Positions 15,625 through 25,000 of a stretch of DNA of 44,975 bases are shown here, one piece after another. Position numbers and translations under genes: made by a program. The notes beneath the pieces are model-generated. The model searched no databases. It was not told the DNA's origin and saw nothing but the letters and a program-made list of their open reading frames with translations. Source of the DNA: Planctomycetota bacterium (lineage in GTDB: Bacteria > Planctomycetota > JAJSAM01 > JAJVHW01); contig JAJFFG010000028.1 in assembly GCA_021776825.1 (NCBI GenBank), forward strand, positions 1 through 44,975. The letters run 5' to 3'. The first letter of the stretch is position 1; every line of letters starts with the position of its first letter.

Positions 15625-17079
15625 CTACCTCGCGTCGGTGGCGACGACCTCCGCCGCGCTCGACGCGGCGGGCTCCATGTCGTCGACCTCGAAGCGATCG
15701 CGTTCGGACTCGGACAACGGCTGACTCGTGAAGGTCTGGAAGTCCAGGCGTTGCAGGCCCTTCATCATGAGCGCGTAGCCGAGCAGCAGCGACCCGAGTG
15801 CGGCTGCGGCGTAGCCGAGCCCGTACGTGGCGATACCGCCATCGACGCTCCACGCGGCGAAGACTCCGTTGAGACCCATGAACACGACCGAGGTGAGCAA
15901 GGCCTCCTTACGGAGCTCGAAGTACATCTGCATGAGCAGGGTGACGAGCAGCATGACGTGGAAGAACGCACCCACACACGCCGCGCGGAACACGCGCACG
16001 GCCGTCGGCGGCAGCGCCACCCACTCCATCAGCGGTGGGGCGAAGATGATCGCCAGCACGGTGATCGCACCCTGCAGTCGGATGAGGTGCACCATGCCCT
16101 CGTGCATGTTGGCGAACAGGCGCTTGCGCTTGTCGTCGATCACCGACAGCGGGGTCCCGCCGAGGATCGCGCCGTAGTACGCGCGGTAGCACTCGTAGAA
16201 CGACGTCTCGACGCGAACGAGGTTGACCGCCAGCGCGGGGATGACCGTGAGGTACGCCAGGAAACACGCCGTGTCGTAGAGCGGATGGAAGCGGATCCAC
16301 GGATGGGCTCCGGTCCCGTCGAAGAACCAGAAGAACATCTTGTCGATCCAAATCGCGATGTTGTAGGAGACCCCGACGACCATGAGCCGCGGGAACAGTG
16401 CGACGCTCTTCAGGATCGAGAGGTCGCGCCGCCCGCCCGCCTCCATGCCGCGCACCACCGTGCGGAGCAGCAGGACGAGCGTCAGTCCCTGGGATGCCGC
16501 GTACGCCGTCATCAGGCCGACCGCATCGGTGTCGGAGCCGAGGATCGGGATGGACAGGATCACGACGACCATCCCGAGCGCGTACGCCTTCAGGATCTCG
16601 TCGTACTCGCGCGTGACGCCGAGCCAGATGATCGCCAGCCACGTGATGCTGAGGATCACGTAGAGCGACACCGAGACGAACGAGAACGCCGGTGAGAGAC
16701 CGGCGAGCCAACAGAACACACCGCCGATGACGGCCTGCACGAGACCGGTGACCGTGACCGTCGCGTTGAACGCGGGCAGCACGCGTTCGTGCCGCTCCAT
16801 GTAGAGGAGGTCGGCGACGCGGCGCGTGACCGTCATCTGCAGCACGCCGACCCCGATCAGACTGAACGCGAACGCGTACGTGATCATCCCGCGGAACAAC
16901 TCGTACTCGGCGCGGAGCGCGATGAGCGGTCCGAACGCGTTGACGATCGCCAGCGTGACGATCGTCATGATCCACGGGCCACTGCTGATCAGTCCCGCCG
17001 ATGCGTATCCGCGAACGCGCGACAGGAGCCCTTGCCCCTGATCGATCATTCGTCGTAGCTCGAAGCCGATGCCCGCCAT
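15625..17079 (-). CDS. pelG: Pel polysaccharide inner-membrane transporter PelG
   Basis: 484 residues, almost entirely hydrophobic with about 12 transmembrane segments. It belongs to the MOP/polysaccharide-transporter group; PelG moves the growing Pel chain across the inner membrane. PelG-like features seen: the N-terminus MAGIGFELRRMIDQG, ISSGPWIMTIVTLAIV, VTREYDEILKAYALG, SYNIAIWIDKMFFWF and YYGAILGGTPLSVIDD. A polar tail of about 30 residues follows the last helix. The start is the ATG at 17079, one base after the pelF stop; an open frame further upstream is shadow sequence in pelF. It is last in the operon and ends against hairpin repeat copy 3. Confidence 0.92.
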   Translation of the reverse strand: MAGIGFELRRMIDQGQGLLSRVRGYASAGLISSGPWIMTIVTLAIVNAFGPLIALRAEYELFRGMITYAFAFSLIGVGVLQMTVTRRVADLLYMERHERVLPAFNATVTVTGLVQAVIGGVFCWLAGLSPAFSFVSVSLYVILSITWLAIIWLGVTREYDEILKAYALGMVVVILSIPILGSDTDAVGLMTAYAASQGLTLVLLLRTVVRGMEAGGRRDLSILKSVALFPRLMVVGVSYNIAIWIDKMFFWFFDGTGAHPWIRFHPLYDTACFLAYLTVIPALAVNLVRVETSFYECYRAYYGAILGGTPLSVIDDKRKRLFANMHEGMVHLIRLQGAITVLAIIFAPPLMEWVALPPTAVRVFRAACVGAFFHVMLLVTLLMQMYFELRKEALLTSVVFMGLNGVFAAWSVDGGIATYGLGYAAAALGSLLLGYALMMKGLQRLDFQTFTSQPLSESERDRFEVDDMEPAASSAAEVVATDAR

Positions 17080-17080
17080 G

Positions 17081-18973
17081 TCAGGCGACCCCCTCGTCGA
17101 TGTCGTCAGCCGTCGAAAGTAGCTCGCTGTCGTCGGTCGGGCTGGCGTCGAGCTCCACCGGATCGTCGACGGTTTCCGCAGTGCCGTGCGCGTCGTCGTC
17201 GACCGTCTCGATGAGCTCCGTAGCGCGTGTCTCGGTGAATAGGTCAGCGATGGCGGTGACGTCCGGTTCGCCCGTGTCCTCGAGGAAACCGTCGTCGAGG
17301 GTGAGGGTCGCCGTGTCGGCGTCGGCCGGCGTGGGCAGCGCGGCGATCCCGGTTCCGTCGAAGGTCGCGGTGTCGTCGGACTCCGCCGGGGGAGCGGCAA
17401 CCGCGTCGCCCTCCGCGGGTTCCGGAGGCTTGCGTCCGAGGTGGTCGCCGTAGATGTCGGCATAGGCGCCCACCATGTCGCTCTGGTCGTACAGAGCGTT
17501 CACGCGGCTGCGAAGATTGCGGCCGAGCTCCTTGCGGAGGTCGGGGTCCCGATGGAGTTTGAGTACGGCATCGGCCGTCGCGCCCGGGGTGGCGATCGGC
17601 GTGATGAAGCCGCCGCCGCCGAACTTGCGGTCGTCGAGCGTTCGGCCGAAGAGCAGCTCCTCACAGCTCCCGACATCCGTCGCAACCACCGGCACACCGA
17701 CTGCGCCGCCCTCGAGGACGACCAGTGGCTGTGCCTCGGAGATGCTCGTGAGCACAAGGACATCGAGCGACGGCATCTCCGCGAGGACATCGACGCGACC
17801 TTCGAAGTCGATGCAGTCGGTGAGCTCGAGCAGTTCGGAGAGATCCATGCAGTCCTGCGCGTACTCCGGGTCCTCGTCCCACGGGCCCATCAAGCGGACG
17901 CGCAGGTCCTCGATCTCGTCGCGCACGAGCCGCATCGCGTAGACGAACGTCTTGATGTCCTTGATGGGACAGACGCGGCCGATGAAGCCGACCGTGAAGC
18001 GCTGGTTCGGTGGACGTGCGTCGAGTCGTTCCGCGGCTTCGCCGAAGCGCGTGAGGTCGATCCCGTTCGGCACAACGCGGATCTTCGATCCGTCTGCGCC
18101 GTCGGCCATCTGCATGATGGTGTTGCCTTGATAGAGCGTGAAGATCTCGTCCGAGTACGCGTACGTCAGCTCGCTCATCATCTCGAACTGCCGCACCCAG
18201 TAGCGCTTGAAGAACGGGTTGCGTCGCTCGGCCACGACCTCGCCGGATTCCCAGTCCTGGATCCAGTCCGATCGGTTGATCTCGATGCGCCGCTCCTTCG
18301 TGTAGATGCCGTGCTCGGTGAGCAGCATCGGGCGCTTGTGGCGGTGCTTTGCGGCTGCGGCGAGCAGCCCGGCGTAGCCGGTCGAGATGCTGTGGTAGAC
18401 GCCACAGCGCGGCACCGGGGCCGCGAGCAGGTTGAACAGCGGCATGTACGCGTAGCGCCACGTCCAGAAGAAGTTCAGGAAGCTCTCGTCGCCCGCTTCA
18501 CGGCGATATGCCTCGACGAGCACGTCCCAACTCTCGGGGGTCTGCAGGAGATCCCACGCGTCGAGAGCGCCGGCACCCTCGGCGTCGACGGCGTCGAGGA
18601 ACGCCGGGAACGCGTCGGATCCACCCTCGCGAAGCGTCTCGACGAACGACCGGAACCGCTCGATCTTCTCAAGGCTCTTGCCCGTCTGCGCGTTCGATCG
18701 GAATGCGTAGTCGTGCAGGAACACTTCCTGCAGTGAGATCACGTTCTCGGGCGTGTCGTAGAGGACCCCGTTGTCGTAGTAGCCACGCTTTGGGCTCAAG
18801 TGAACGATGGCGAACGTCAGATGTGTGAGGTGGGTCACCAAGTGGTGCACCCACGACGACACACCGCCGGAGACGAACGGATAGGTGCCTTCGAGCAGAA
18901 GGCAGACGTCGGGCTCGCGGCCGCCTGCGGGCTTCGGCGGAGGACGGCGCTTCTCGGGCTGGTCACCACTCAT
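17081..18973 (-). CDS. pelF: Pel glycosyltransferase PelF with acidic C-terminal tail
   Basis: 630 residues. This is the cytosolic GT4 glycosyltransferase that polymerises Pel from a UDP-sugar. Evidence: the PelF signature GTYPFVSGGVSSWVHHL (residues 29-45), LTEHGIYTKERRIEINRSDWI, VGFIGRVCPIKDIKTFVYAMR, and the GT4 EX7E motif in SISEAQPLVVLEGGAVG. The family is usually about 500 residues; here an extra tail (about 515-630) is rich in Asp, Glu, Thr and Ala with no recognised domain. The ATG overlaps the pelE stop (ATGA), implying coupled translation. The tail may contact other Pel proteins or be a disordered regulatory segment. Confidence 0.93.
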   Translation of the reverse strand: MSGDQPEKRRPPPKPAGGREPDVCLLLEGTYPFVSGGVSSWVHHLVTHLTHLTFAIVHLSPKRGYYDNGVLYDTPENVISLQEVFLHDYAFRSNAQTGKSLEKIERFRSFVETLREGGSDAFPAFLDAVDAEGAGALDAWDLLQTPESWDVLVEAYRREAGDESFLNFFWTWRYAYMPLFNLLAAPVPRCGVYHSISTGYAGLLAAAAKHRHKRPMLLTEHGIYTKERRIEINRSDWIQDWESGEVVAERRNPFFKRYWVRQFEMMSELTYAYSDEIFTLYQGNTIMQMADGADGSKIRVVPNGIDLTRFGEAAERLDARPPNQRFTVGFIGRVCPIKDIKTFVYAMRLVRDEIEDLRVRLMGPWDEDPEYAQDCMDLSELLELTDCIDFEGRVDVLAEMPSLDVLVLTSISEAQPLVVLEGGAVGVPVVATDVGSCEELLFGRTLDDRKFGGGGFITPIATPGATADAVLKLHRDPDLRKELGRNLRSRVNALYDQSDMVGAYADIYGDHLGRKPPEPAEGDAVAAPPAESDDTATFDGTGIAALPTPADADTATLTLDDGFLEDTGEPDVTAIADLFTETRATELIETVDDDAHGTAETVDDPVELDASPTDDSELLSTADDIDEGVA

Positions 18974-20109
18974 GTGGGATCTCCGGTGGGTTCGGCGTCC
19001 AAGCTGGGTGCCTGCGTGTCGTCGTCGTGGACCTGGGTGTCGGTCTCGAAGTCAGCCGCGCTGGCCAGGAACGAGTCGGTCTCGTCCATGAGGTCGAACG
19101 AGACGAGCGGCTCGAGCGCGGCCAGCCACGGTGGCACGGCGGCGTCGGCCTGACGCAACGAGACGGCCTCTTCGCGGCACGCGTCGAAATCGCGCCGCGC
19201 GAACGCGAGCTGCGCTCGGACGAGGCACACCTCGGGGCGCTGGAGCTCCTGCTCCGGCACCGCGCCGAGGCGCTCGGCCGCGCCGTCGAAGTCCTCGACG
19301 CGCGCCATGGACTGCACCTCGAGCAGGATCGGTTCGATTGTGTCCGGCAGCAGCGGCGCCGCTTCCTTCGCCGTGCGCGTTGCGGCACGGAAGTGGAAGG
19401 CCGCGGTCGACGGATCGAGGATGCCGCTCGCCGCGAGATCGTGATTGGCGCGAGCGAGTGCGAGGCGAGCGCTGCCGTCCGAGGCGTCGGCGTTGATGCG
19501 CGCGCGAGCGTCGGCGATCTTGCTCTCGTGGCGCTTCGTGAGGCGCTCCAACTCGCCGTATGCGTACAGCCGGACCTCGCCGTCGTCGTCGACGAGGCAG
19601 TCTCGGATCTGTCCGAGATGGTGCGGCTCGCCAAGATCGGCGAGTCCGCGCAGTGCGTTGCGCTTCTGGTCTGTGTCGCCGTAGGTCAGCACCTCGCGGA
19701 AACTCTCTGCATCGAGCTCGCGGGCGAGGTCACGATCGTGATCGCCCGTGAACAGCGTGCGCTCCCAGTCCGGGATGCGCGGCTGCACGTGTGCCGCGTA
19801 GCGCTCCATCATCTCGTGCGCGTTCTCGACCTTCTCGCCACGATCGCGACGGGGCAGGGCCCACGCCAGCGCCGGACCCCAGAACGGGATGAGAATGGCC
19901 GTCCAGAGGACGGCGTCCCACTCGACCTGCGAGAGGCCTTGCGTGCGGCGCACGGCCGCCGCGCGCACGGACACGAACGCGGCCAACCCATGGCACGTGA
20001 GTCCGACGGCCACGGTCCAGCCCGCGTCTCCGAGGAGGATCGCGACGCACCCGAGCGTGCCGATGATGCCCGCCAGGAGGACTGGGATGACGATGGAACG
20101 GCTGCTCAC
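18970..20109 (-). CDS. pelE: Pel inner-membrane TPR protein PelE
   Basis: 379 residues. Two N-terminal hydrophobic segments (about 7-27 and 31-50) and a third near 68-84 precede a cytoplasmic helical TPR-like region (ARLALARANHDLAASGILDPSTAAFHF, then VCLVRAQLAFARRDFDACREEA). PelE is part of the inner-membrane Pel synthase with PelD, PelF and PelG. The C-terminus is acidic. It starts with a GTG overlapping the pelD stop (GTGA). Identification rests on architecture and position between pelD and pelF; PelE sequences are poorly conserved. Confidence 0.82.
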   Translation of the reverse strand: MSSRSIVIPVLLAGIIGTLGCVAILLGDAGWTVAVGLTCHGLAAFVSVRAAAVRRTQGLSQVEWDAVLWTAILIPFWGPALAWALPRRDRGEKVENAHEMMERYAAHVQPRIPDWERTLFTGDHDRDLARELDAESFREVLTYGDTDQKRNALRGLADLGEPHHLGQIRDCLVDDDGEVRLYAYGELERLTKRHESKIADARARINADASDGSARLALARANHDLAASGILDPSTAAFHFRAATRTAKEAAPLLPDTIEPILLEVQSMARVEDFDGAAERLGAVPEQELQRPEVCLVRAQLAFARRDFDACREEAVSLRQADAAVPPWLAALEPLVSFDLMDETDSFLASAADFETDTQVHDDDTQAPSLDAEPTGDPT

Positions 20110-22019
20110 TCGCCACCTCCGATCGGCTCGACCGAGTACAGCGGTCGCTCCTCGCCCATGGCCTCGACGAACGACGCACCATCCGGATAGTCGACGCCGA
20201 AGCTGAGCGTCTCGATCTGCAGCTCGCCGAACGGCTGACTCGGGTCACGCGCAGCCAGGGCGACGAGCAGACGGGCAGCGATGGTCTCGGCCTCCTCGGC
20301 GTGGGTGTGCGGCAGCACGACCGCGACGTGACTCCCGCCGATGCGGAACGCGGCATCCGTGTCGCGGAGACACTCTGCGGCCAGCTGTTCGACATGCATT
20401 GCAAGCCGTGCCGGATGCACGTCGGGGTCGCCCTGCGGGCGGATGTCGAGAACTTGCAGCGGCCAGTTGCCGCGCGCGGCCATGGTGACCTCGGTCGTGA
20501 GCATCTCCATGAACTCGCCCAGACCCTGCACCGGTGCGCGGGAAGGCAGTGCGACGGGGCTGTCCTGGCCGAGCCGCAACGCGCTGTTCTCGACGAACTC
20601 GCTGACCAATCGCTCCAGGAGATTGGCCGGGTCCGGCGCGTCAGGATCAGGGCCCGTCGCGGCCATGACGACGCGTCCGATCGACTCGTCCAAGCTCTCG
20701 AGCATCCGCGCGTAGAGCCGATCGCAGACGACCCCGGCGTTCTGCACCGGCGTGCCACCCATCACGACGAGGTAGCACCCCGGGAAGCCGAAGCGATAGA
20801 CGCCGTCCGAGTCGCGCAGGCCGTACGTGAAGTGACGCCGCACGAAGCGGTCGAGCATCGCGAGACGGACCGGCGAGGTCTCCGACCACGTCGGGAACTG
20901 CACGGCGATCACGGCCAGCGGCACGCCGTACCGCGTGCAGCGCTCGTACTCCATGCGGAGCCGGAGACCGAGTGCGTCCGACGTGCCGAGTCGCGACGAC
21001 GCAGGCATCACCGAGCCGCCGGCCGACTTGGTGCCGGTGCGCGGACCGCTCTCGCGGTCGAGCCGCGACAGCGCCGCGCCGACCCACTCGCCGATGGCGA
21101 GGAACGTGCGCACCGTCGACGGGTTGAGCCGCGACGTCGGGATCTCGTCGAGGCACAGCAGCGCCTCCACGACGCCGGCCTCGCTGATGAGCGGTGCAAC
21201 GATGAGCGGACCGCGTGGCGGGGCGCTCTCGCCGGCGGCGAAGCCATTGACCTCGATGCCCGTGGAGAGGGCGCGATCCACGAACGCGCTGCCGCGTGCA
21301 TCCTCGAGCCGCTCCGTCTCCTCGTTGCGCGGCCAGCCGCGATGACAGACGAAGTCGATGCTGTCACCGACCTGGATGAGGATCGACGCGGCGGCGCCGC
21401 AGTGCTCCTCGACCAGCTCGAGCGCGATCTCGAACACCTCGCGACGTCCAGCGAGTTCGATGCGCGTCGCGGTCACGATGAGGTTGCCGAACTGCGCGGA
21501 GTGATCGACGAGCCGCTTCTCCAGAATGCGGTTCGCATCCGCGAGAACGTCACGCTGCTTCCGGAAACGCAGCGCCTTCTGCTGGACGTCGGCGAGGCGC
21601 TGGGCCTGCGCGCGGTACCGGTCGGTGATGACGTCGCGGAACTCGCCGACGACGAATCCGACGGCGTGGAACAGCAACGGCTCGAGCATCACGTCGAGGT
21701 CGAAGATCTCGAGGAAGCCGTCGGCACTGAGGGAGTCCTGCGCGCCGATCGCGTAGAGCACGCTGCCCACTGCGGCCGCGACCAATCCGGCGACGAGACC
21801 GCGTCCGGCCGCCATCGGGAGGACGACGAGCCAGTACGGGTGCGGGTGCAGACGGAACGAGCCGATGCGTCCGTCACCGATCAGGATCTCGGCCGTGACG
21901 ACGAGCGTGTAGAGCACCGCGAGCTCGAGCAGCGTCTGACGCCACCAGCGCATCGTTCCACGACGGCGTGGAGGTGGCGCGTGGTGGCTCATCGGGTCGG
22001 GGGAGTTGCGGTCTACCAC
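20106..22019 (-). CDS. pelD: Cyclic-di-GMP receptor PelD with two degenerate GGDEF domains
   Basis: 637 residues against about 455 in Pseudomonas. The N-terminus has transmembrane segments (about 30-125: LLELAVLYTLVVTAEILI, YWLVVLPMAAGRGLVAGLVAA, then further helices), followed by a coiled coil (about 135-175) and a GAF domain (about 178-320). Two GGDEF-like domains come next. In the first, RDSD (402-405) is followed five residues later by GFPGC in place of GGDEF. In the second, RDTD (552-555) is followed five residues later by GGSHV. Both keep the RxxD inhibitory-site motif and have lost catalytic residues. Family knowledge: PelD binds cyclic-di-GMP through such a site to activate polymerisation. 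It starts with GTG at 22019; an ATG at 21992 is an alternative. Confidence 0.88.
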   Translation of the reverse strand: MVDRNSPDPMSHHAPPPRRRGTMRWWRQTLLELAVLYTLVVTAEILIGDGRIGSFRLHPHPYWLVVLPMAAGRGLVAGLVAAAVGSVLYAIGAQDSLSADGFLEIFDLDVMLEPLLFHAVGFVVGEFRDVITDRYRAQAQRLADVQQKALRFRKQRDVLADANRILEKRLVDHSAQFGNLIVTATRIELAGRREVFEIALELVEEHCGAAASILIQVGDSIDFVCHRGWPRNEETERLEDARGSAFVDRALSTGIEVNGFAAGESAPPRGPLIVAPLISEAGVVEALLCLDEIPTSRLNPSTVRTFLAIGEWVGAALSRLDRESGPRTGTKSAGGSVMPASSRLGTSDALGLRLRMEYERCTRYGVPLAVIAVQFPTWSETSPVRLAMLDRFVRRHFTYGLRDSDGVYRFGFPGCYLVVMGGTPVQNAGVVCDRLYARMLESLDESIGRVVMAATGPDPDAPDPANLLERLVSEFVENSALRLGQDSPVALPSRAPVQGLGEFMEMLTTEVTMAARGNWPLQVLDIRPQGDPDVHPARLAMHVEQLAAECLRDTDAAFRIGGSHVAVVLPHTHAEEAETIAARLLVALAARDPSQPFGELQIETLSFGVDYPDGASFVEAMGEERPLYSVEPIGGGE

Positions 22020-25000
22020 CGCAGCACCACTCCGAGTTCCAGACCGATGGCGTTGTCGGCGCCCTCACGCCCCAGCGCACGACCGAACGACAGCCCGAGA
22101 CGGACCTCGGTGTCCGCATCGGGACGCCACGCACCCGTGACCGAGACGTTCACGACGGAGCCGCTGCCGGCGAGGTCGGTGCCGAGCGTGCCCTGGACCT
22201 CGTATCGCAGACCCATGGCCACGGCGTCGACGAGGCGGCCCGTGGCGGTGAGGTAGTCGAACTCCTCGCCCAGCGGCACGGCGCGGGCGAGCTCCTTGTC
22301 ATCGAGCAGCCGGACGCCGCTGTACGCCACCCATGCCGCGAGACGCGGACCCGTGTCGGCCGGCGACTCGCCGATCACCGTCGTGCCCTCGAACGTCGAG
22401 GGACAATGGCGCACGTCGAGGCGCTGATGGATGTCCGGGCCACCGCTGTTGATCCAACGACCGAGCGCCAACTCCAGGCGGGCCTGGCCGTCGCGGATCT
22501 CACCCTTGCGAGGATGCTCGAGGGAGAGCGTGCGGTAACCGACGGCACCCGACATCCACCACTGCTGATCGTCGGTCTCGCGGAAGTACGTCAGATCGAT
22601 CCCGCTGCTGCTGCCGCCCAGACCGACGGCCGCGGCCGGATCGCGCAGGGGCTCGTTCACGTGGAGTCGCGCGGCCATCTCGCGGAACGGATCGCGTGAG
22701 CGGCGGCCGGCCGCGAGCCAGAGTCCCGCCGGCTCGGCATCGTCCCGACCCGTGTAGAAGTCGAGTCCGCCCCCGACCTCCCACTCGTCGTCGAGTCGAC
22801 GGCAGGCGCTCAGGGACAGCGTCGTCACGTCCGCGTCGACGTCCGTGCGCCCATCGTCGACGGCTCGTGCACGACCCGAGAACGACGCCTGCGACAGACG
22901 CACCGAGCCACGCGTGTGGTCCTCGTCGAGCAACATGGTCGCCTCGGCGACCACGTCGAGCGTCGAGTCCTCGTCGACCGACGATGAGCGCACGTGAACC
23001 TCGACCGTCCGGTCGGAGAGTCGGTCCGAGACGATGCGGTGCACGTAGGCGACATCACCGTTGTCCGGCTGGAGCTCGAGCGAGTAGCCGAAGGCGACCA
23101 TCGCAGAACCCCAGTTGCCGAGGGCCTCGTGGGCCCGGCCGAGGTCGGCGTACGTTCCGGCGTCCGGCCCGTAGAGTTCGAGGCCGCGGGTCAGAGCCAC
23201 GATGGCAGGGACGTACAGCTTCTCCTCGATGCGCAGTTGCCCATCCAGCCGCAACAGGCGGCGAGCCTCCGCACCGAGCGGTCGCGCCAGCTCGACGGCG
23301 TCGCGAGCGAGGTCGAAGCGCCGGCCGGCCACCATGCCGTCGGCGTAGTCGAGCATCAGACCCTGGTTCTTCGGCTCGGCGGCGATCAAGCGCTGGTAGA
23401 TGGCGCCGGCCTCCTCGGTCTGACCGAGTCGCGAGAGGCTCTTCGCGAGCATCGTCTCGCGATCCCGCGTGAGGAGTTCCGGGTCGCGCAACAGCGGCAG
23501 CGCCCGCTGCAGCATTTCGGCGCCCTCGTCCTCGCGCTGCGTTGCCCAATAGGCGTCGCCGAGGAGGAACGGCGGCTCGCCGTCGCCGTTCCCGTCCAGC
23601 TCGATCAGCCGCTCGAAGAACGGAACGGCGCCGGAGGGATCGTTGCTCCACGAACGGATCTGCCCGACGCGCAACAGCGCCGCGCGGTTGTCGGGCTCCT
23701 GGGCCAGCGCGGACTCGAAGAGCTCCAGTGCCCGATCCAGTCGTTCGGCACCGAAGAAGCGATCAGCGAGAGCGAGGCGCTCGTCGATCGACAGCTCCCC
23801 GCGGGCCTCGCGGTCGGCCAGGATCGCGAGTGCCTCCTCCTCCATCTCGAGGGACTCGAGGAGCATCAACAGCCGTGTCTCGGACTCGCTGCCCGGGCCG
23901 TCGACCTTGGCGATCGTGCGCCACTCGGCGAGCGCATCACGCAGTCGATGCATCGACTCGAGCAGGTCCGCGACGCGGCGACGGTTCTCGAGATCCTCCG
24001 GTTCGCGGCGCAGCAGTTCGTGGCGCGCGCGCAGCTCCATCTCCGGCAGGGATGCCCAGGTCGCGCGATCGACCCACGCGACCAGGAACGGGCGGCTCTC
24101 CGGCGACGCGAGCCACGCCGACTCGGCGGCGTGCGCTGCCTCGGACGGGGAGCCGTTCGCATCGATCTCCGCAAGCACGTAGCGAGGGGCCGACTCCAGG
24201 TGCGCGAAGCGCTGGACGAGCGCCGCGAGCAGGGGCGCGAAGCGCGCGTCGCGTCGTGTCGCCGCTTCGAACGCGTTGGCGGCCAGCTCGAAGTGCTCGT
24301 CGTGAAGCAGCGGCGACGCGACCATCCGCTCGCCGACCTCGAGCAGTCCGGCGAGACCCATCGTCTGGTACAGCGGGAGTCGATCGAAGTATGCGAACGG
24401 GTCCTTGAGTCGCTGTAGCTCCACGGCGCCGATCGCCTTCACGCGATCGTGCTCCCCGAGCTCGGCCCAGAGCCGCACGACCTCTTTGCGAAGGGCAGGC
24501 GACGGATCGCGCGCGAGACGTGCGTCGAGAAGCTCTGCGAGCTCGCGACGCCGGTGGCTTCGACGCAGGAGCGACTCGAGGCGCGGCTCGAACTCAGGGA
24601 AGTCCTCGTACAGGGTCTGCAACCGCGTGATCGCTGCGTCGACCTGAAGGTCCTGCTCCTTCAGGTCGAGCCACATGCGGTGCCACGGCAGCGGGTCGTC
24701 AGCGGCGGCGGCCGCGCGATCGATCAGGTTGAAGCCGTCGTCGAGCAATCCCGCGGCGAACGACATCGTTGCCGCGCGCTCATACGCCTCGGGCCGGTTC
24801 GTGGACTCGGCGAGCGCCAGCGCATGCGGGAGCGCGCGAAGGGGCTGACCCAAGTACGTGTGGAGCGCGAGCAGCTCTTCGCGACGTGCGTCGGTCGGCT
24901 CGTGCGCCGTCAGGCGTTCGAGCGCCCCGACGCGGTGGTCGGCGCGATCGCTCCACGTTGCGATCTGCAGCCGGCGACTCCAGAGCTCCACCGTGTCGAG

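Noticed and set aside
20301..22256. A 651-codon plus-strand frame across pelD
   Set aside because: Composition is Arg/Glu/His-rich with no motif, whereas PelD on the other strand has clear GAF and GGDEF-like domains.
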